NCBI RefSeq assembly: GCF_947501385.1
Contig: NZ_CANMVP010000026.1
Coordinates: forward strand, 1-64,000
DNA: 64,000 nucleotides
Origin: an uncultured Polaribacter sp.
Lineage (GTDB): Bacteria; Bacteroidota; Bacteroidia; Flavobacteriales; Flavobacteriaceae
Direction of reading: 5' to 3'
The translations under genes and the position numbers were made by a program. The notes under the pieces were generated by a model, which saw only the letters and a list, made by a program, of their open reading frames with translations, was not told where the DNA came from and did not search any database. Of the stretch, positions 24,306-33,292 are shown in pieces. The stretch's first letter is position 1, and the number at the start of each line of letters is the position of its first letter.

Positions 24306-25733
24306 CTACTTCTTTTTTTTCCAAAGACCTTCCATTTCTTCTAACGTTTTCCCTTTGGTTTCAGGAACATATTTTAGGATGAATAGCATGGCTAAAACAC
24401 TCATAACACCATACACCCAATAGGCAAAACCATGGTTAAATAGCCCTGTTAAATACGAATTGTCATTCATCATTGGGAAGGTTAAAGAAACTACATAGTT
24501 AGAGATCCACTGGGCTGCGACTGCAACAGCTAGTGCTCTTCCTCTTATTTTATTTGGAAAAATTTCTGCTAATAGTACCCAAGCAACAGGTCCCCAGCTC
24601 ATTGCAAAACTTGCTACATACAACATCATACAAAACAATGCGAAGTAGCCTGTGGCACCAGAGAAAAAGACAAAACCTAAAGAAATCATAGCTACTGCCA
24701 TACCTAAGGCACCGATAATCATTAATGGTTTTCTACCATATTTGTCTACAGTTTTTACAGCGATAATGGTAAATAAGAAGTTTACAACGCCTACAATAAT
24801 AGTCATTAACAAGGCACTATCTGTACCTGAAGAAATTGTTTTAAAAATTTCTGGCGCATAATATAAAACTACATTGATTCCTACAAATTGCTGAAAAACA
24901 GAAATTAAGACTCCAATAATAATTACGAGCCACCCAAAAGATAAAATATGTCCTGAAGTTTTTTCATTCATCGAATTTTCAATTTCTGTCAAAATCCTAT
25001 GACCTTCTTCTTGACCGTTTACCTTTATTAAAACTTTTAACGCCGCTGTTGGCTTGTTGCGCAATACTAATGAGCGTGGTGTATCTGGTACAAAAAATAA
25101 CAATCCTAAAAATAAACCAGCAGGAATTATTTCTGATGCGAACATCCATCTCCAACCCACAGCATTTAACCATTCATCTGAACCACCACTTCTAGAAATA
25201 AAGTAATTGACAAAATACACCACCATAAAACCACCAACAATGGCTAATTGATTGAAAGAAACCAATTTTCCTCTACTTTTAGCAGGTGCAATCTCTGCAA
25301 TATACAACGGTGATAACATAGATGCTAAACCAACGCCAATACCTCCAATAATTCTGTAGACAATAAAAATTGTTGAAAATGTATGATCTAACTCGCCAAT
25401 GGGTGCTAAAAACATTTCTGGCATTGCAGAACCTAATGCAGAGATTAAAAATAAAATAGCTGCAAGTATCAGTCCTTTTTTTCTTCCTAGTTTTTTACTT
25501 ACGATGCCTCCAAAAATACCTCCAATAATACATCCTATTAATGCACTAGACACTAAAAAACCTTTAAAAGCACTTGCCGCAGTTTCAGAGAGTCCTTTTG
25601 GCATTACAAAAAAACTATCTAAAGAACCTACCGTTCCTGAGATTACACCTGTATCGTAGCCAAATAGTAAACCTCCTAAAGTGGCTACTAATGTAAGTTT
25701 AATTAGATATGCTGAATTTGTTGATTGAGCCAT
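24306..25733 (-). CDS. xylE: sugar/H+ symporter, MFS sugar-porter family (xylose type)
   Basis: The 475-residue protein has twelve membrane segments. It carries the sugar-porter signatures GYDTGVISG near residue 25, GRKKG in loop 2-3, RIIGGIGVGLASMLSPLYIAE, PDTPRSLV, QQFVGINVVLYYAPEIF, and PETKGKTLEEME at the C terminus. Its place as last gene of the xylose operon points to D-xylose uptake with protons; specificity is inferred from this context. It follows xylA by 116 nt that contain a strong inverted repeat. Confidence 0.9.
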   Translation of the reverse strand: MAQSTNSAYLIKLTLVATLGGLLFGYDTGVISGTVGSLDSFFVMPKGLSETAASAFKGFLVSSALIGCIIGGIFGGIVSKKLGRKKGLILAAILFLISALGSAMPEMFLAPIGELDHTFSTIFIVYRIIGGIGVGLASMLSPLYIAEIAPAKSRGKLVSFNQLAIVGGFMVVYFVNYFISRSGGSDEWLNAVGWRWMFASEIIPAGLFLGLLFFVPDTPRSLVLRNKPTAALKVLIKVNGQEEGHRILTEIENSMNEKTSGHILSFGWLVIIIGVLISVFQQFVGINVVLYYAPEIFKTISSGTDSALLMTIIVGVVNFLFTIIAVKTVDKYGRKPLMIIGALGMAVAMISLGFVFFSGATGYFALFCMMLYVASFAMSWGPVAWVLLAEIFPNKIRGRALAVAVAAQWISNYVVSLTFPMMNDNSYLTGLFNHGFAYWVYGVMSVLAMLFILKYVPETKGKTLEEMEGLWKKKK

Positions 25734-25794
25734 GATTTTAGTTTTAGACCTAGACAGATCATTAGTAAGAAGTTGTATTGATGTTGAATAACCC

Positions 25795-25827
25795 AGACCT
25801 CACAGGTTTTTAAAACCTGTGAGGTCT
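25795..25827. promoter_or_regulatory. perfect hairpin in the xylA-xylE spacer
   Basis: AGACCTCACAGGTTTT and its exact complement are separated by one T. The hairpin lies between xylA stop and xylE start on the minus strand. It could be a partial terminator or an mRNA-stability element that lowers transporter expression relative to the enzymes. Confidence 0.55.
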
Positions 25828-25849
25828 TTAGTGAGTTCTATTATTAGTT

Positions 25850-27166
25850 TTAAATGTATTGATTGATAATATTTTCAAATAATTCTTGCTTTCCGCTCTG
25901 TAAAGTCAATTCACCGTTTTCTTGAGCGATGCTGTACAAATCTTTAAGGTCTAATTTTCCAGCTTCAAAAGCTGCACCTTTTCCTGCATCAAAAGAACGG
26001 TATCTTTTTTCTCTTAAAGATTTGTAAGACGAAGAAGTCATAATTTTATCCGCAGTAATTAAAGCTCTTGCAAAGGTATCTGCGCCACCAATATGTGCGT
26101 GAAATACATCTTCCATATCTGTTGAATTTCTTCTGATTTTTGCATCAAAATTAACACCGCCACCTTGTAAACCTCCAGCTTCTAAGAAAACCAACATGGC
26201 TTCTGTTGTTTCTTGAATATTGTTTGGAAACTGATCTGTATCCCAACCATTTTGGTAATCTCCTCGGTTGGCATCGATACTTCCCAACATGCCTGCTTTG
26301 GCTGCAACTGCCATTTCGTGTTGCATGGTATGTTGTGCTAACGTTGCGTGATTTACTTCGATGTTCATTTTAAAATCTTGGTCTAAACCATATTCCTTTA
26401 AGAATCCAATGGCTGTTGCCGCATCAAAATCATATTGGTGCTTCATTGGCTCCATGGGTTTTGGCTCTACAAAGAACGTGCCTTTAAATCCTTGTGCTCT
26501 TGCATAATCTCTTGCCATGGTTAAAAACTGTGCCATGTGGTCTAATTCACGACCCATATCTGTATTTAACAAAGACATATATCCTTCTCTACCTCCCCAA
26601 AACACATAGTTTTCTCCGTTTAGTTTTATAGTGGCATCTAAGGCCAATTTTACTTGTCCACCAGCTCTTGCCATTACATTAAAATCAGGGTTTGTTGCAG
26701 CCCCATTCATATAAAGCGGATTTGAAAAACAGTTGGCTGTTCCCCACAATAATTTTATGCCACTGTCTGCTTGTTTTTCTTTGATATAATCTGTAATAGT
26801 GTCTAATCTTTTTTCAGATGCTGCAAACGTTGCACCTTCTTGAATTAAATCGAAATCATGGAAACAGAAATACTCAAAGCCCATTTTGTTGATAAATTCA
26901 AACGCTGCATCTGCTTTGTCTTTTGCTGCTTGAATGGCATCTGATGATTTGTCCCAAGGAAAATTCTGTGTCCCAGATCCAAAAGGGTCAGAACCTTGTC
27001 CGCAGAAGGTATGCCAGTACGCAATGGAAAATTTAAACCATTCTTTCATGGGTTTTCCGGCAACTATTTGCGCTGGATTATAGTATTTGAATGCCAAAGG
27101 ATTGTCTGATTCCTTTCCTTCAAATTTTATTTTGCTAATTCCTTTAAAATATTCTTTAGTTGCCAT
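25850..27166 (-). CDS. xylA: xylose isomerase
   Basis: The 438-residue enzyme converts D-xylose to D-xylulose. All key segments are present: FCFHDFDL with the catalytic His and Asp, VFWGGREGY, FVEPKPMEP, MNIEVNHATLAQH, and the metal site SIDANRGDYQNGWDTDQFP. Length and sequence match the class II enzymes of Bacteroidota. It lies between xylB and the symporter in the same orientation. Confidence 0.97.
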   Translation of the reverse strand: MATKEYFKGISKIKFEGKESDNPLAFKYYNPAQIVAGKPMKEWFKFSIAYWHTFCGQGSDPFGSGTQNFPWDKSSDAIQAAKDKADAAFEFINKMGFEYFCFHDFDLIQEGATFAASEKRLDTITDYIKEKQADSGIKLLWGTANCFSNPLYMNGAATNPDFNVMARAGGQVKLALDATIKLNGENYVFWGGREGYMSLLNTDMGRELDHMAQFLTMARDYARAQGFKGTFFVEPKPMEPMKHQYDFDAATAIGFLKEYGLDQDFKMNIEVNHATLAQHTMQHEMAVAAKAGMLGSIDANRGDYQNGWDTDQFPNNIQETTEAMLVFLEAGGLQGGGVNFDAKIRRNSTDMEDVFHAHIGGADTFARALITADKIMTSSSYKSLREKRYRSFDAGKGAAFEAGKLDLKDLYSIAQENGELTLQSGKQELFENIINQYI

Positions 27167-27207
27167 AATAAAGTGTGTAATTGTTTATTTATTTAATCTT
27201 TTGCTAT

Positions 27208-27271
27208 TAGCCTTTGGGCATTGGCTTTTGCCAAAGGGAATCGCTAAAGGCTATTATTATTATTATTATTT
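27208..27271. repeat. hairpin plus (ATT)n tract in the xylB-xylA spacer
   Basis: TAGCCTTT and AAAGGCTA arms (27208-27253) enclose an inner GCCTTTGG/CCAAAGG-like stem. A run of about six ATT units (27252-27271) follows and reaches the xylB stop codon at 27266. The run is of a type that can slip in replication. Confidence 0.5.
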
Positions 27272-28750
27272 ATTCAACACGAGTTCTAACTCTTTTTTCC
27301 ATTTTTTATAGGCTTTTAGATAGGGCTTTTTATCTTTAAATGGCACAAACGTCATTACATGATCATTATCCATAATTGTTTTTCCAAACTTTTTAAAACC
27401 TCCTTTGTGCAAATCGGCTGCTCTTGCTGCGCCTATTGCGCCTGTGGTGTTGTAAATTTCTATTTCTTGTTCTATTAGAGTGGCTATTGTATTTGCGAAA
27501 ATTTCTGAACGAAATAAATTGTCATTTCCTGTTCTTATAACCGTTGGATTAATTCCATCTGATTTTAAAATTTCCATTCCGTAGAAAAAAGAGAATGCAA
27601 TGCCTTCTAAAGCGGCTCTACAGATATGACCTTTGTGATGATTGTTGAGGTTTATATTTACAATTCGAGTACCTATTTCTTTGTTATTTAGCATTCGCTC
27701 TGCACCATTTCCAAACGGAATGAAACAAACACCCTCTGAACCTACAGGAATTTCTGACGCCAAAGAATTCATCTCTTCATAAGAGTCCACTGCCAAATTA
27801 TTTAACAGCCAGCGATATTGAATTCCTGCGCCATTGATGTTTAACAATTTTCCGATTTTTGGGTTCGATTTGGTGTAGTTTACATGCGCAAAATTGTTAA
27901 CTCTGGTATTTTCTTTTCCTGATAAATTATCTGTAATGGCATATACAACGCCAGATGTTCCTCCAGTAGCAGCGACCTCGCCAGGATTAAAAACGTTTAG
28001 TGAAAGTGCATTATTTGGTTGGTCTCCTGCTCTGTAATATATTGGTGTTCCTGTGGCAATGCCGCTTTCTTTTTCGCCCTTTTTATTTACGAAAGATTGA
28101 ATGCTAAAAGTAGCTACAATAGCTGGCACCAAACCTTTGTGAATTCCGTAATATTCTAATAGAAAATTTGCAATAGCATCGTTTTTAAAATCCCAAAAAA
28201 CACCTTCTGATAAACCCGAAATTGTGGTGTTTATTTTATTTGAAAATTTATAAGCGATAAAATCTCCGGGCAACATAAATTTATAAATTTGTTTATAAAT
28301 GTCTGGTTCGTTATCTTTTACCCATTTTAATTTTGATGCTGTAAAGTTCGCCGGAGAATTTAATAAATGCGCAGCACATTTGTCTTCACCCATTTCCTGG
28401 AAAGCCGTATGGCCTATTTCTACGGCTCTACTATCGCACCAAATAATACTTTTACGCAGTGGATTTCCTTGTTTATCTACAATAACCAAACCGTGCATTT
28501 GGTAAGAAATACCAATACCTTTTATTTGAGCTCTGCTAACCTTAAATTGTTTTTTTAGCTTTGTAATTGCGTTACAAACATGTAACCACCAATCATTTGG
28601 ATTTTGTTCTGCCCAACCATTTTTTTGCGCAAACATGCTCATTTCTTTTTTGGGTTCTTGCACAACGCCTAAACTCTTTCCAGAAGAAACCTCAACCAAA
28701 GCTGCCTTTATAGAAGAACTTCCAATATCTAGTCCTAAATAATAAATCAT
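27266..28750 (-). CDS. xylB: xylulokinase
   Basis: The 494-residue FGGY-family kinase has DIGSSSIKAALVE at the N terminus, GISYQMHGLVIVD, and the ATPase segment NGAGIQYRWLL. A C-terminal IRTGNDNLFRSEIFAN segment follows. It phosphorylates D-xylulose to xylulose-5-phosphate, feeding the pentose phosphate pathway. Its ATG overlaps the stop codon of the regulator gene by one base (TAATG), so regulator and kinase are translationally coupled. Confidence 0.95.
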   Translation of the reverse strand: MIYYLGLDIGSSSIKAALVEVSSGKSLGVVQEPKKEMSMFAQKNGWAEQNPNDWWLHVCNAITKLKKQFKVSRAQIKGIGISYQMHGLVIVDKQGNPLRKSIIWCDSRAVEIGHTAFQEMGEDKCAAHLLNSPANFTASKLKWVKDNEPDIYKQIYKFMLPGDFIAYKFSNKINTTISGLSEGVFWDFKNDAIANFLLEYYGIHKGLVPAIVATFSIQSFVNKKGEKESGIATGTPIYYRAGDQPNNALSLNVFNPGEVAATGGTSGVVYAITDNLSGKENTRVNNFAHVNYTKSNPKIGKLLNINGAGIQYRWLLNNLAVDSYEEMNSLASEIPVGSEGVCFIPFGNGAERMLNNKEIGTRIVNINLNNHHKGHICRAALEGIAFSFFYGMEILKSDGINPTVIRTGNDNLFRSEIFANTIATLIEQEIEIYNTTGAIGAARAADLHKGGFKKFGKTIMDNDHVMTFVPFKDKKPYLKAYKKWKKELELVLNK

Positions 28751-29742
28751 TACAATGAGTCTCTTAATATTAATTTTGTAGGAACATTATGTTGCATCGG
28801 CTCATTTTGAAGCACAAATGCTGCAGCTTTTGTTCCTAATTCTACGAAATCTGTTGAAATGACAGAAATTCCTTTGTAAATAAATTTTTTCATAGGTGTT
28901 TCATTATAGGATAGAAAGCCAACATCTGCTCCTGGCTCTAATTTTTTAATTCTACACTGCTCTAAAAAAATACCTAATATTCTATCACTAGTGCTTAAAT
29001 ATGCCACCTGTTTTTCTACCAAAAACAAATTTGGATCTGTTACTATTTCATAGTCTAAATGAAATTGTTTACAATATTTTTTAAAATAAGTGATGGTTTC
29101 TTTGGGATGATAGGTATATGTTGGAAATACAAATACTAATTTTTTATATTTTTTAAAAACGGCTAAAGCACCTTTTAAAGCTTTAAAAAAAGCACTCCCA
29201 AAATCTTGGAATACGTAATTATGTTTCCCATTCGAGTGAACATTCCAATCTATTAATAAGAGTTTTTCATTGTCAATATCTGATAGAACAGCAGGAACCT
29301 CATCATGGTTAAAGGTCATCACTATATATTTATAGTACTTTCCTTTGCTATTATTTAAAATGATCTTAAAATTATCAATATTATAATGATGAAATTGTAC
29401 ATCTGTTACAATATTATCAGGTAAATTTTTAATGAAAGAATGGTAAAGAACTTCTTTGTAAGCCTTAAAAGTATCTAAAACAAGCAATATTTTTCGCGTT
29501 TTATTTGCCACATAATATCCTTTATTGGGAACAGATTTTATGATGCCCTGCTTTTTTAAAATAGCATAGGCCTTAAAAACAGTATCTCTAGAAAGCTGGT
29601 GTTTATTACATAGTTGATTTACAGAAGGTAAGGGGTCACCGATGTTCAAACTATCATTGGCAACTTCTTTACTTATAGCATTTACTAATTGTTGGTACTT
29701 TGGTATTTGACTTTGACTTTTAATCTTAAAATTTACGTTCAT
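28750..29742 (-). CDS. GntR-type regulator with sugar-binding domain (xylose regulator)
   Basis: The 330-residue protein has an N-terminal winged helix of the GntR type: IGDPLPSVNQLCNKHQLS near residue 35, then TVFKAYAILKKQGII. The other 250 residues are a periplasmic-binding-protein fold like LacI effector domains, ending in SVISTDFVELGTKAAAFVL. Such chimeras control pentose operons in Bacteroidota. It heads the xylose operon, so it should control its own expression in response to xylose; this is inferred from position. Confidence 0.9.
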   Translation of the reverse strand: MNVNFKIKSQSQIPKYQQLVNAISKEVANDSLNIGDPLPSVNQLCNKHQLSRDTVFKAYAILKKQGIIKSVPNKGYYVANKTRKILLVLDTFKAYKEVLYHSFIKNLPDNIVTDVQFHHYNIDNFKIILNNSKGKYYKYIVMTFNHDEVPAVLSDIDNEKLLLIDWNVHSNGKHNYVFQDFGSAFFKALKGALAVFKKYKKLVFVFPTYTYHPKETITYFKKYCKQFHLDYEIVTDPNLFLVEKQVAYLSTSDRILGIFLEQCRIKKLEPGADVGFLSYNETPMKKFIYKGISVISTDFVELGTKAAAFVLQNEPMQHNVPTKLILRDSL

Positions 29743-29844
29743 AAATACATGCTGTTCTGTTCTGGTAGGTAAATATAAAAAAATAATTTACACGAATTAA
29801 ATATCTCATTCTGTAAATGCTTTTATCTAGAAATCAATCGCTAA

Positions 29845-31413
29845 TTACAACTTAATCTGTTTTTGAAATTTTCTTGGAATACTATTTATGGTCTTAATCT
29901 GAATGTTTTTATAAAATACCTCTGCAGCTTCAGACTGAATTTGAATTTTTCCTTTGGTTAGTGGAACAATTTTACCCTCAGCATTTTTATATCTAGAATT
30001 GTACAAAGCCATCACCACTTTACCATTTACAATATGATAACTGGTTCCTTCAAAACAAACCAATTCTAAGGTGTTCCATTCGCCATGTAAATTTTCATTA
30101 TCAAACCCTTTATTGGCATGATTTGGTGGGGAACGTTGCAAACTGGAAAACGGATGTAACACCCCATCTTTAACATATGTAAATTCTTTTTCACCTGCTT
30201 TTTTTTCTGATGGAATATCTATTAAAACGCCGCTTAACCCATAGTAATCCCCTACATCCGTTTCTTGCACTTGAAATTCTTGTGAAGACATCCAAACATT
30301 CCAAAACGATGTATAAGCACCATAGCAATGGTACAAAATTCCACTATCTTTTTTTTTAAGTAAACGAGGTTCCCAAATTTGTTCTCCCCATTTAAATTCT
30401 AATTTTAGATGATAGTTTTCATATTCTACTTTTGAAGTGAATGCTCCATAAATTTCTCCTGAAATGTGCAGTACTTGTTCTCCATCTATCGTTTTAAAAG
30501 TAAATACATTTTTAGGATCATTATTTAAACCCAATGGCTCTGAATACTTACCGTTACTATTGAATGCTATATTTTCTATACCTTTTACAGTAGCATGAGG
30601 TACGCCTATAAAAACATCCCAATTTTTAGAAACATCGCCTGCCAAAAGATGTGTCCATTTTTTTCTAGAGGGCTGTTTTATTTGTTTTAGATCTGCTGCC
30701 CAAAGAATGGCTTCTTTTATCATTTTTTTAAAACGAATATCTTTGTAAGATTCCTTGGTATGTCCTAAGCCTGTATAAAAAATACGACCACCATCATAGT
30801 GATGATACCAAACAATCGGATGGTTTTTAGTACGCATCTGTTTGCCTTTGTAAGAAGTTTCATCTACAGATGCTAAAACATTTACATGTTTGGCAACAGG
30901 CTTTAAAAAATTGTACCATTCGTCTTTAAATACTTCTTCTTTTTTTAAATGATGAATTGCAGGATGTTCACTAGATGTATCAATATGTAAAGTAGCATTT
31001 TGTACTTTTGGATGGTCTTTAAAAGTAGCACCAATCATATCTGTAAACCAGAGCCATTCTTTTTCAGTATCTGATGCTGCATGAATACCTACAAAACCAT
31101 TCCCATTTGCTATGTATTTTTGAAACGCCTTTTTTTGCTTTTCATCAAAAATATTTCCTGTTGTATTTAAGAAAACTACAACATTATAATTCTTTAAATT
31201 TTCTGAAGAAAAATCATTCGCATCTTCAGAAAAATGAATGCTCCAATTAGTTTCTTTTTTTAAAGAGGAGAAAAATTGAATTCCAGCGGGAATAGATTTG
31301 TGTCTAAAAGCTGCTGTCTTTGAAAATACTAAAACAGCAGGTTCTTTTTGTTGAGAAAAATTTTTACTTATAATTAGAGACAATACGATAAAAATAATTT
31401 TCTTGAAATTCAT
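29845..31413 (-). CDS. secreted ThuA-DUF1080 fusion protein
   Basis: The 522-residue protein has a signal peptide (IIFIVLSLIISKNFSQ), then a ThuA-like glutamine-amidotransferase fold at about 25-240 (VLVFSKTAAFRHKSIPAG, GFVGIHAASDTE, WYHHYDGGRIFYTGLGH). A DUF1080 domain follows from about 255 to the end (DSGILYHCYG, SSQEFQVQETD). DUF1080 includes enzymes that hydrolyse 3-keto-glycosides. With the neighbouring exported oxidoreductase, a periplasmic role in oxidised-sugar breakdown is plausible but inferred. It is 39 nt downstream of that oxidoreductase gene. Confidence 0.85.
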   Translation of the reverse strand: MNFKKIIFIVLSLIISKNFSQQKEPAVLVFSKTAAFRHKSIPAGIQFFSSLKKETNWSIHFSEDANDFSSENLKNYNVVVFLNTTGNIFDEKQKKAFQKYIANGNGFVGIHAASDTEKEWLWFTDMIGATFKDHPKVQNATLHIDTSSEHPAIHHLKKEEVFKDEWYNFLKPVAKHVNVLASVDETSYKGKQMRTKNHPIVWYHHYDGGRIFYTGLGHTKESYKDIRFKKMIKEAILWAADLKQIKQPSRKKWTHLLAGDVSKNWDVFIGVPHATVKGIENIAFNSNGKYSEPLGLNNDPKNVFTFKTIDGEQVLHISGEIYGAFTSKVEYENYHLKLEFKWGEQIWEPRLLKKKDSGILYHCYGAYTSFWNVWMSSQEFQVQETDVGDYYGLSGVLIDIPSEKKAGEKEFTYVKDGVLHPFSSLQRSPPNHANKGFDNENLHGEWNTLELVCFEGTSYHIVNGKVVMALYNSRYKNAEGKIVPLTKGKIQIQSEAAEVFYKNIQIKTINSIPRKFQKQIKL

Positions 31414-31452
31414 AGCTAGTCATTTTGGTTTGAAAAAAAAATATTTGTGTCG

Positions 31453-32775
31453 TTAATATTTTCTATTCTTTCGCTCACGCATTTTATTGGCTTGTCTATT
31501 GCCTTTGAATTTTTCTTTTTTAGGATTCCAATAGAGTGTTTCTCCTAGTTCATATGCAATATTTGCTGCGTTACAAACGGTAGCGGTTCTATGTCCAATT
31601 TCTGCAGTACAAATAGGTTGCTTTCGAGACTTTATCCCATCAATCCAATTTTGATAATGGTTGCCTTGGGATTTCATAATTGTTTTTTTATCAACATGTA
31701 TGTTCGAAAGTAAAATGGATGCTGGTGTTGTTTCTAAATAACTACGGCTCACATCTATAGTACCTTCGGAACCGATAAAACGAACGCCCCAACCTCTACC
31801 AAAGTCTTCATGAACCATCTCGATACCATTTTCATAGAACATTTTTAAACCCCTTACTGCTTTTGGATCTGTTGGTGGTATAAACTTTACGGGACCAGAA
31901 TGATCCATCCCTAAACACCATTGCGCAATATCAAACATATGTGCTCCCCAATCTGCAAGAATACCTCCTCCAGTTTCTTTGTAATCTCTCCAATCTGGAT
32001 AGGTTTTTACTATTCTTGGTGCTATCTTATCATTGTAACCTAATAATGGAGCAGGACCGCACCACCTGTTCCAATCTATTCCGTTTGGTAACGGTTCCGT
32101 TGGTAAATCGTAGTTTTTTGCAGGATCACCTACGTTTACCAATACTTTTTTTATTTCTCCTAATTTACCTGAACTTACAATCTCTTGCGCCGTTATAAAC
32201 TTAGCCCAAGAACGCTGCATGCTACCTGTTTGAAATATCTTTTTTGTTTTTTCGACAGTGTCAGCAATTGCTCTTCCTTCAACAATGGTATTTGTTAAAG
32301 GTTTTTCGCAATAGACATCTTTTCCTGCCTTCATTGCATCTATAGACTGAATGGCATGCCAATGATCTGGTGTAGCAACAACAACAGCATCAATATCGTT
32401 TCTTTCTAGCAATTCTTTATATTCTAAATAAGTACTAACACCTTTATAACTGTTTGCATTTCTATGTTTTGCATATAGACTCTCTAGTTTATTTTTAAAA
32501 AATTCTCTTTTAGAATTCCAAACCTCACTTCCTGCAACAATTTGTACTTCTGTATTGGAAAGAAATTTGTTTGACAATATATTTCCTTGCTTACCTAAGC
32601 CAATAATTCCTAAATTTATTTTGTCGCTAGGTGCTAAAAAACCTCTTCCTAAGACGTGTCTAGGAATAATGGCGATTGCTCCAAAAGCTAATGAAGTATT
32701 TTTGATAAACTTTCTTCGAGAAAAAGCTTGCGTATTTTTTTCTTCAATTTTAATTGATTTTTCACTTTTTTTCAT
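31453..32775 (-). CDS. exported Gfo/Idh/MocA oxidoreductase
   Basis: The 440-residue protein starts with a twin-arginine signal (SRRKFIKNTSLAFGA near residue 20). The NAD-binding motif NLGIIGLGKQGNIL and the catalytic-region segment VVVATPDHWHAIQ come next, then GKDVYCEKPLTNT (catalytic Lys in EKP). The second domain has GGGILADWGAHMFDIAQW. Tat export implies folding with its nucleotide before transport. Bacteroidota use such enzymes on glycosides, including 3-oxidation. It lies first in a two-gene unit with the ThuA-DUF1080 protein. Confidence 0.9.
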   Translation of the reverse strand: MKKSEKSIKIEEKNTQAFSRRKFIKNTSLAFGAIAIIPRHVLGRGFLAPSDKINLGIIGLGKQGNILSNKFLSNTEVQIVAGSEVWNSKREFFKNKLESLYAKHRNANSYKGVSTYLEYKELLERNDIDAVVVATPDHWHAIQSIDAMKAGKDVYCEKPLTNTIVEGRAIADTVEKTKKIFQTGSMQRSWAKFITAQEIVSSGKLGEIKKVLVNVGDPAKNYDLPTEPLPNGIDWNRWCGPAPLLGYNDKIAPRIVKTYPDWRDYKETGGGILADWGAHMFDIAQWCLGMDHSGPVKFIPPTDPKAVRGLKMFYENGIEMVHEDFGRGWGVRFIGSEGTIDVSRSYLETTPASILLSNIHVDKKTIMKSQGNHYQNWIDGIKSRKQPICTAEIGHRTATVCNAANIAYELGETLYWNPKKEKFKGNRQANKMRERKNRKY

Positions 32776-33292
32776 TTTGATGATTTATTTAAACGAATTC
32801 TTTTGAATAGGAAATACCTTCATAAAATTTTGATTTACCTCCTTTTCTTAACACTCCTTATAATTATGTAAACTTTTATTCATTCTAAATTATGATTTTA
32901 GAAATACAATCAAACCATTTAAAATGAACAACTTAAATGCAAATTACGAAAGAATTTTGAAAGTTTTATTAGAAATAAAAAAAAATAACTGTCAAATTAT
33001 TTAAAAAAAGTTTTTAAAGATGAGTTAATAAGTATAAACTTAAAGTCAGAATTTATTGATTTAAAGAAAGAAAATATTATTTAATAGATCAACAAATTTA
33101 TATTTGATAAAAATATCAATACTACAATTAGTATTATTTACAATGTATAATAGGTGTTTTGAAATAATCAATAATTGTATTTTACGATTTTAATCTCTTT
33201 CAAATTCTAATTAGAAGTCAACGAATTCTAATTTATCAAATTTTAAGATAATTAAAATACTATTTTTGAGTTGTGTTTCTAAATGCACGACT
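32776..33292. other. AT-rich divergent region
   Basis: These about 500 bases separate two divergent transcripts. Apart from the promoter box at 33261 I see only A/T-rich sequence with short GAATTCTAATT-type repeats, and no ORF or strong hairpin. Confidence 0.5.
33261..33268 (+). promoter_or_regulatory. -7 box for the A2M-PBP1C unit
   Basis: TATTTTTG matches TAnnTTTG. Predicted transcription start is about 33273, 20 nt before the ATG at 33293. The box also rules out the upstream TTG at 33266 as a start. Confidence 0.5.

Noticed and set aside
29845..31413. Frameshifted fusion of two separate genes (ThuA and DUF1080)
   Set aside because: The frame is continuous, with a normal linker between domains and a single signal peptide; this looks like a true fusion.
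33266..33292. TTG start adding nine residues to the macroglobulin
   Set aside because: The TTG is part of the promoter -7 box and the signal peptide begins at the ATG 33293.
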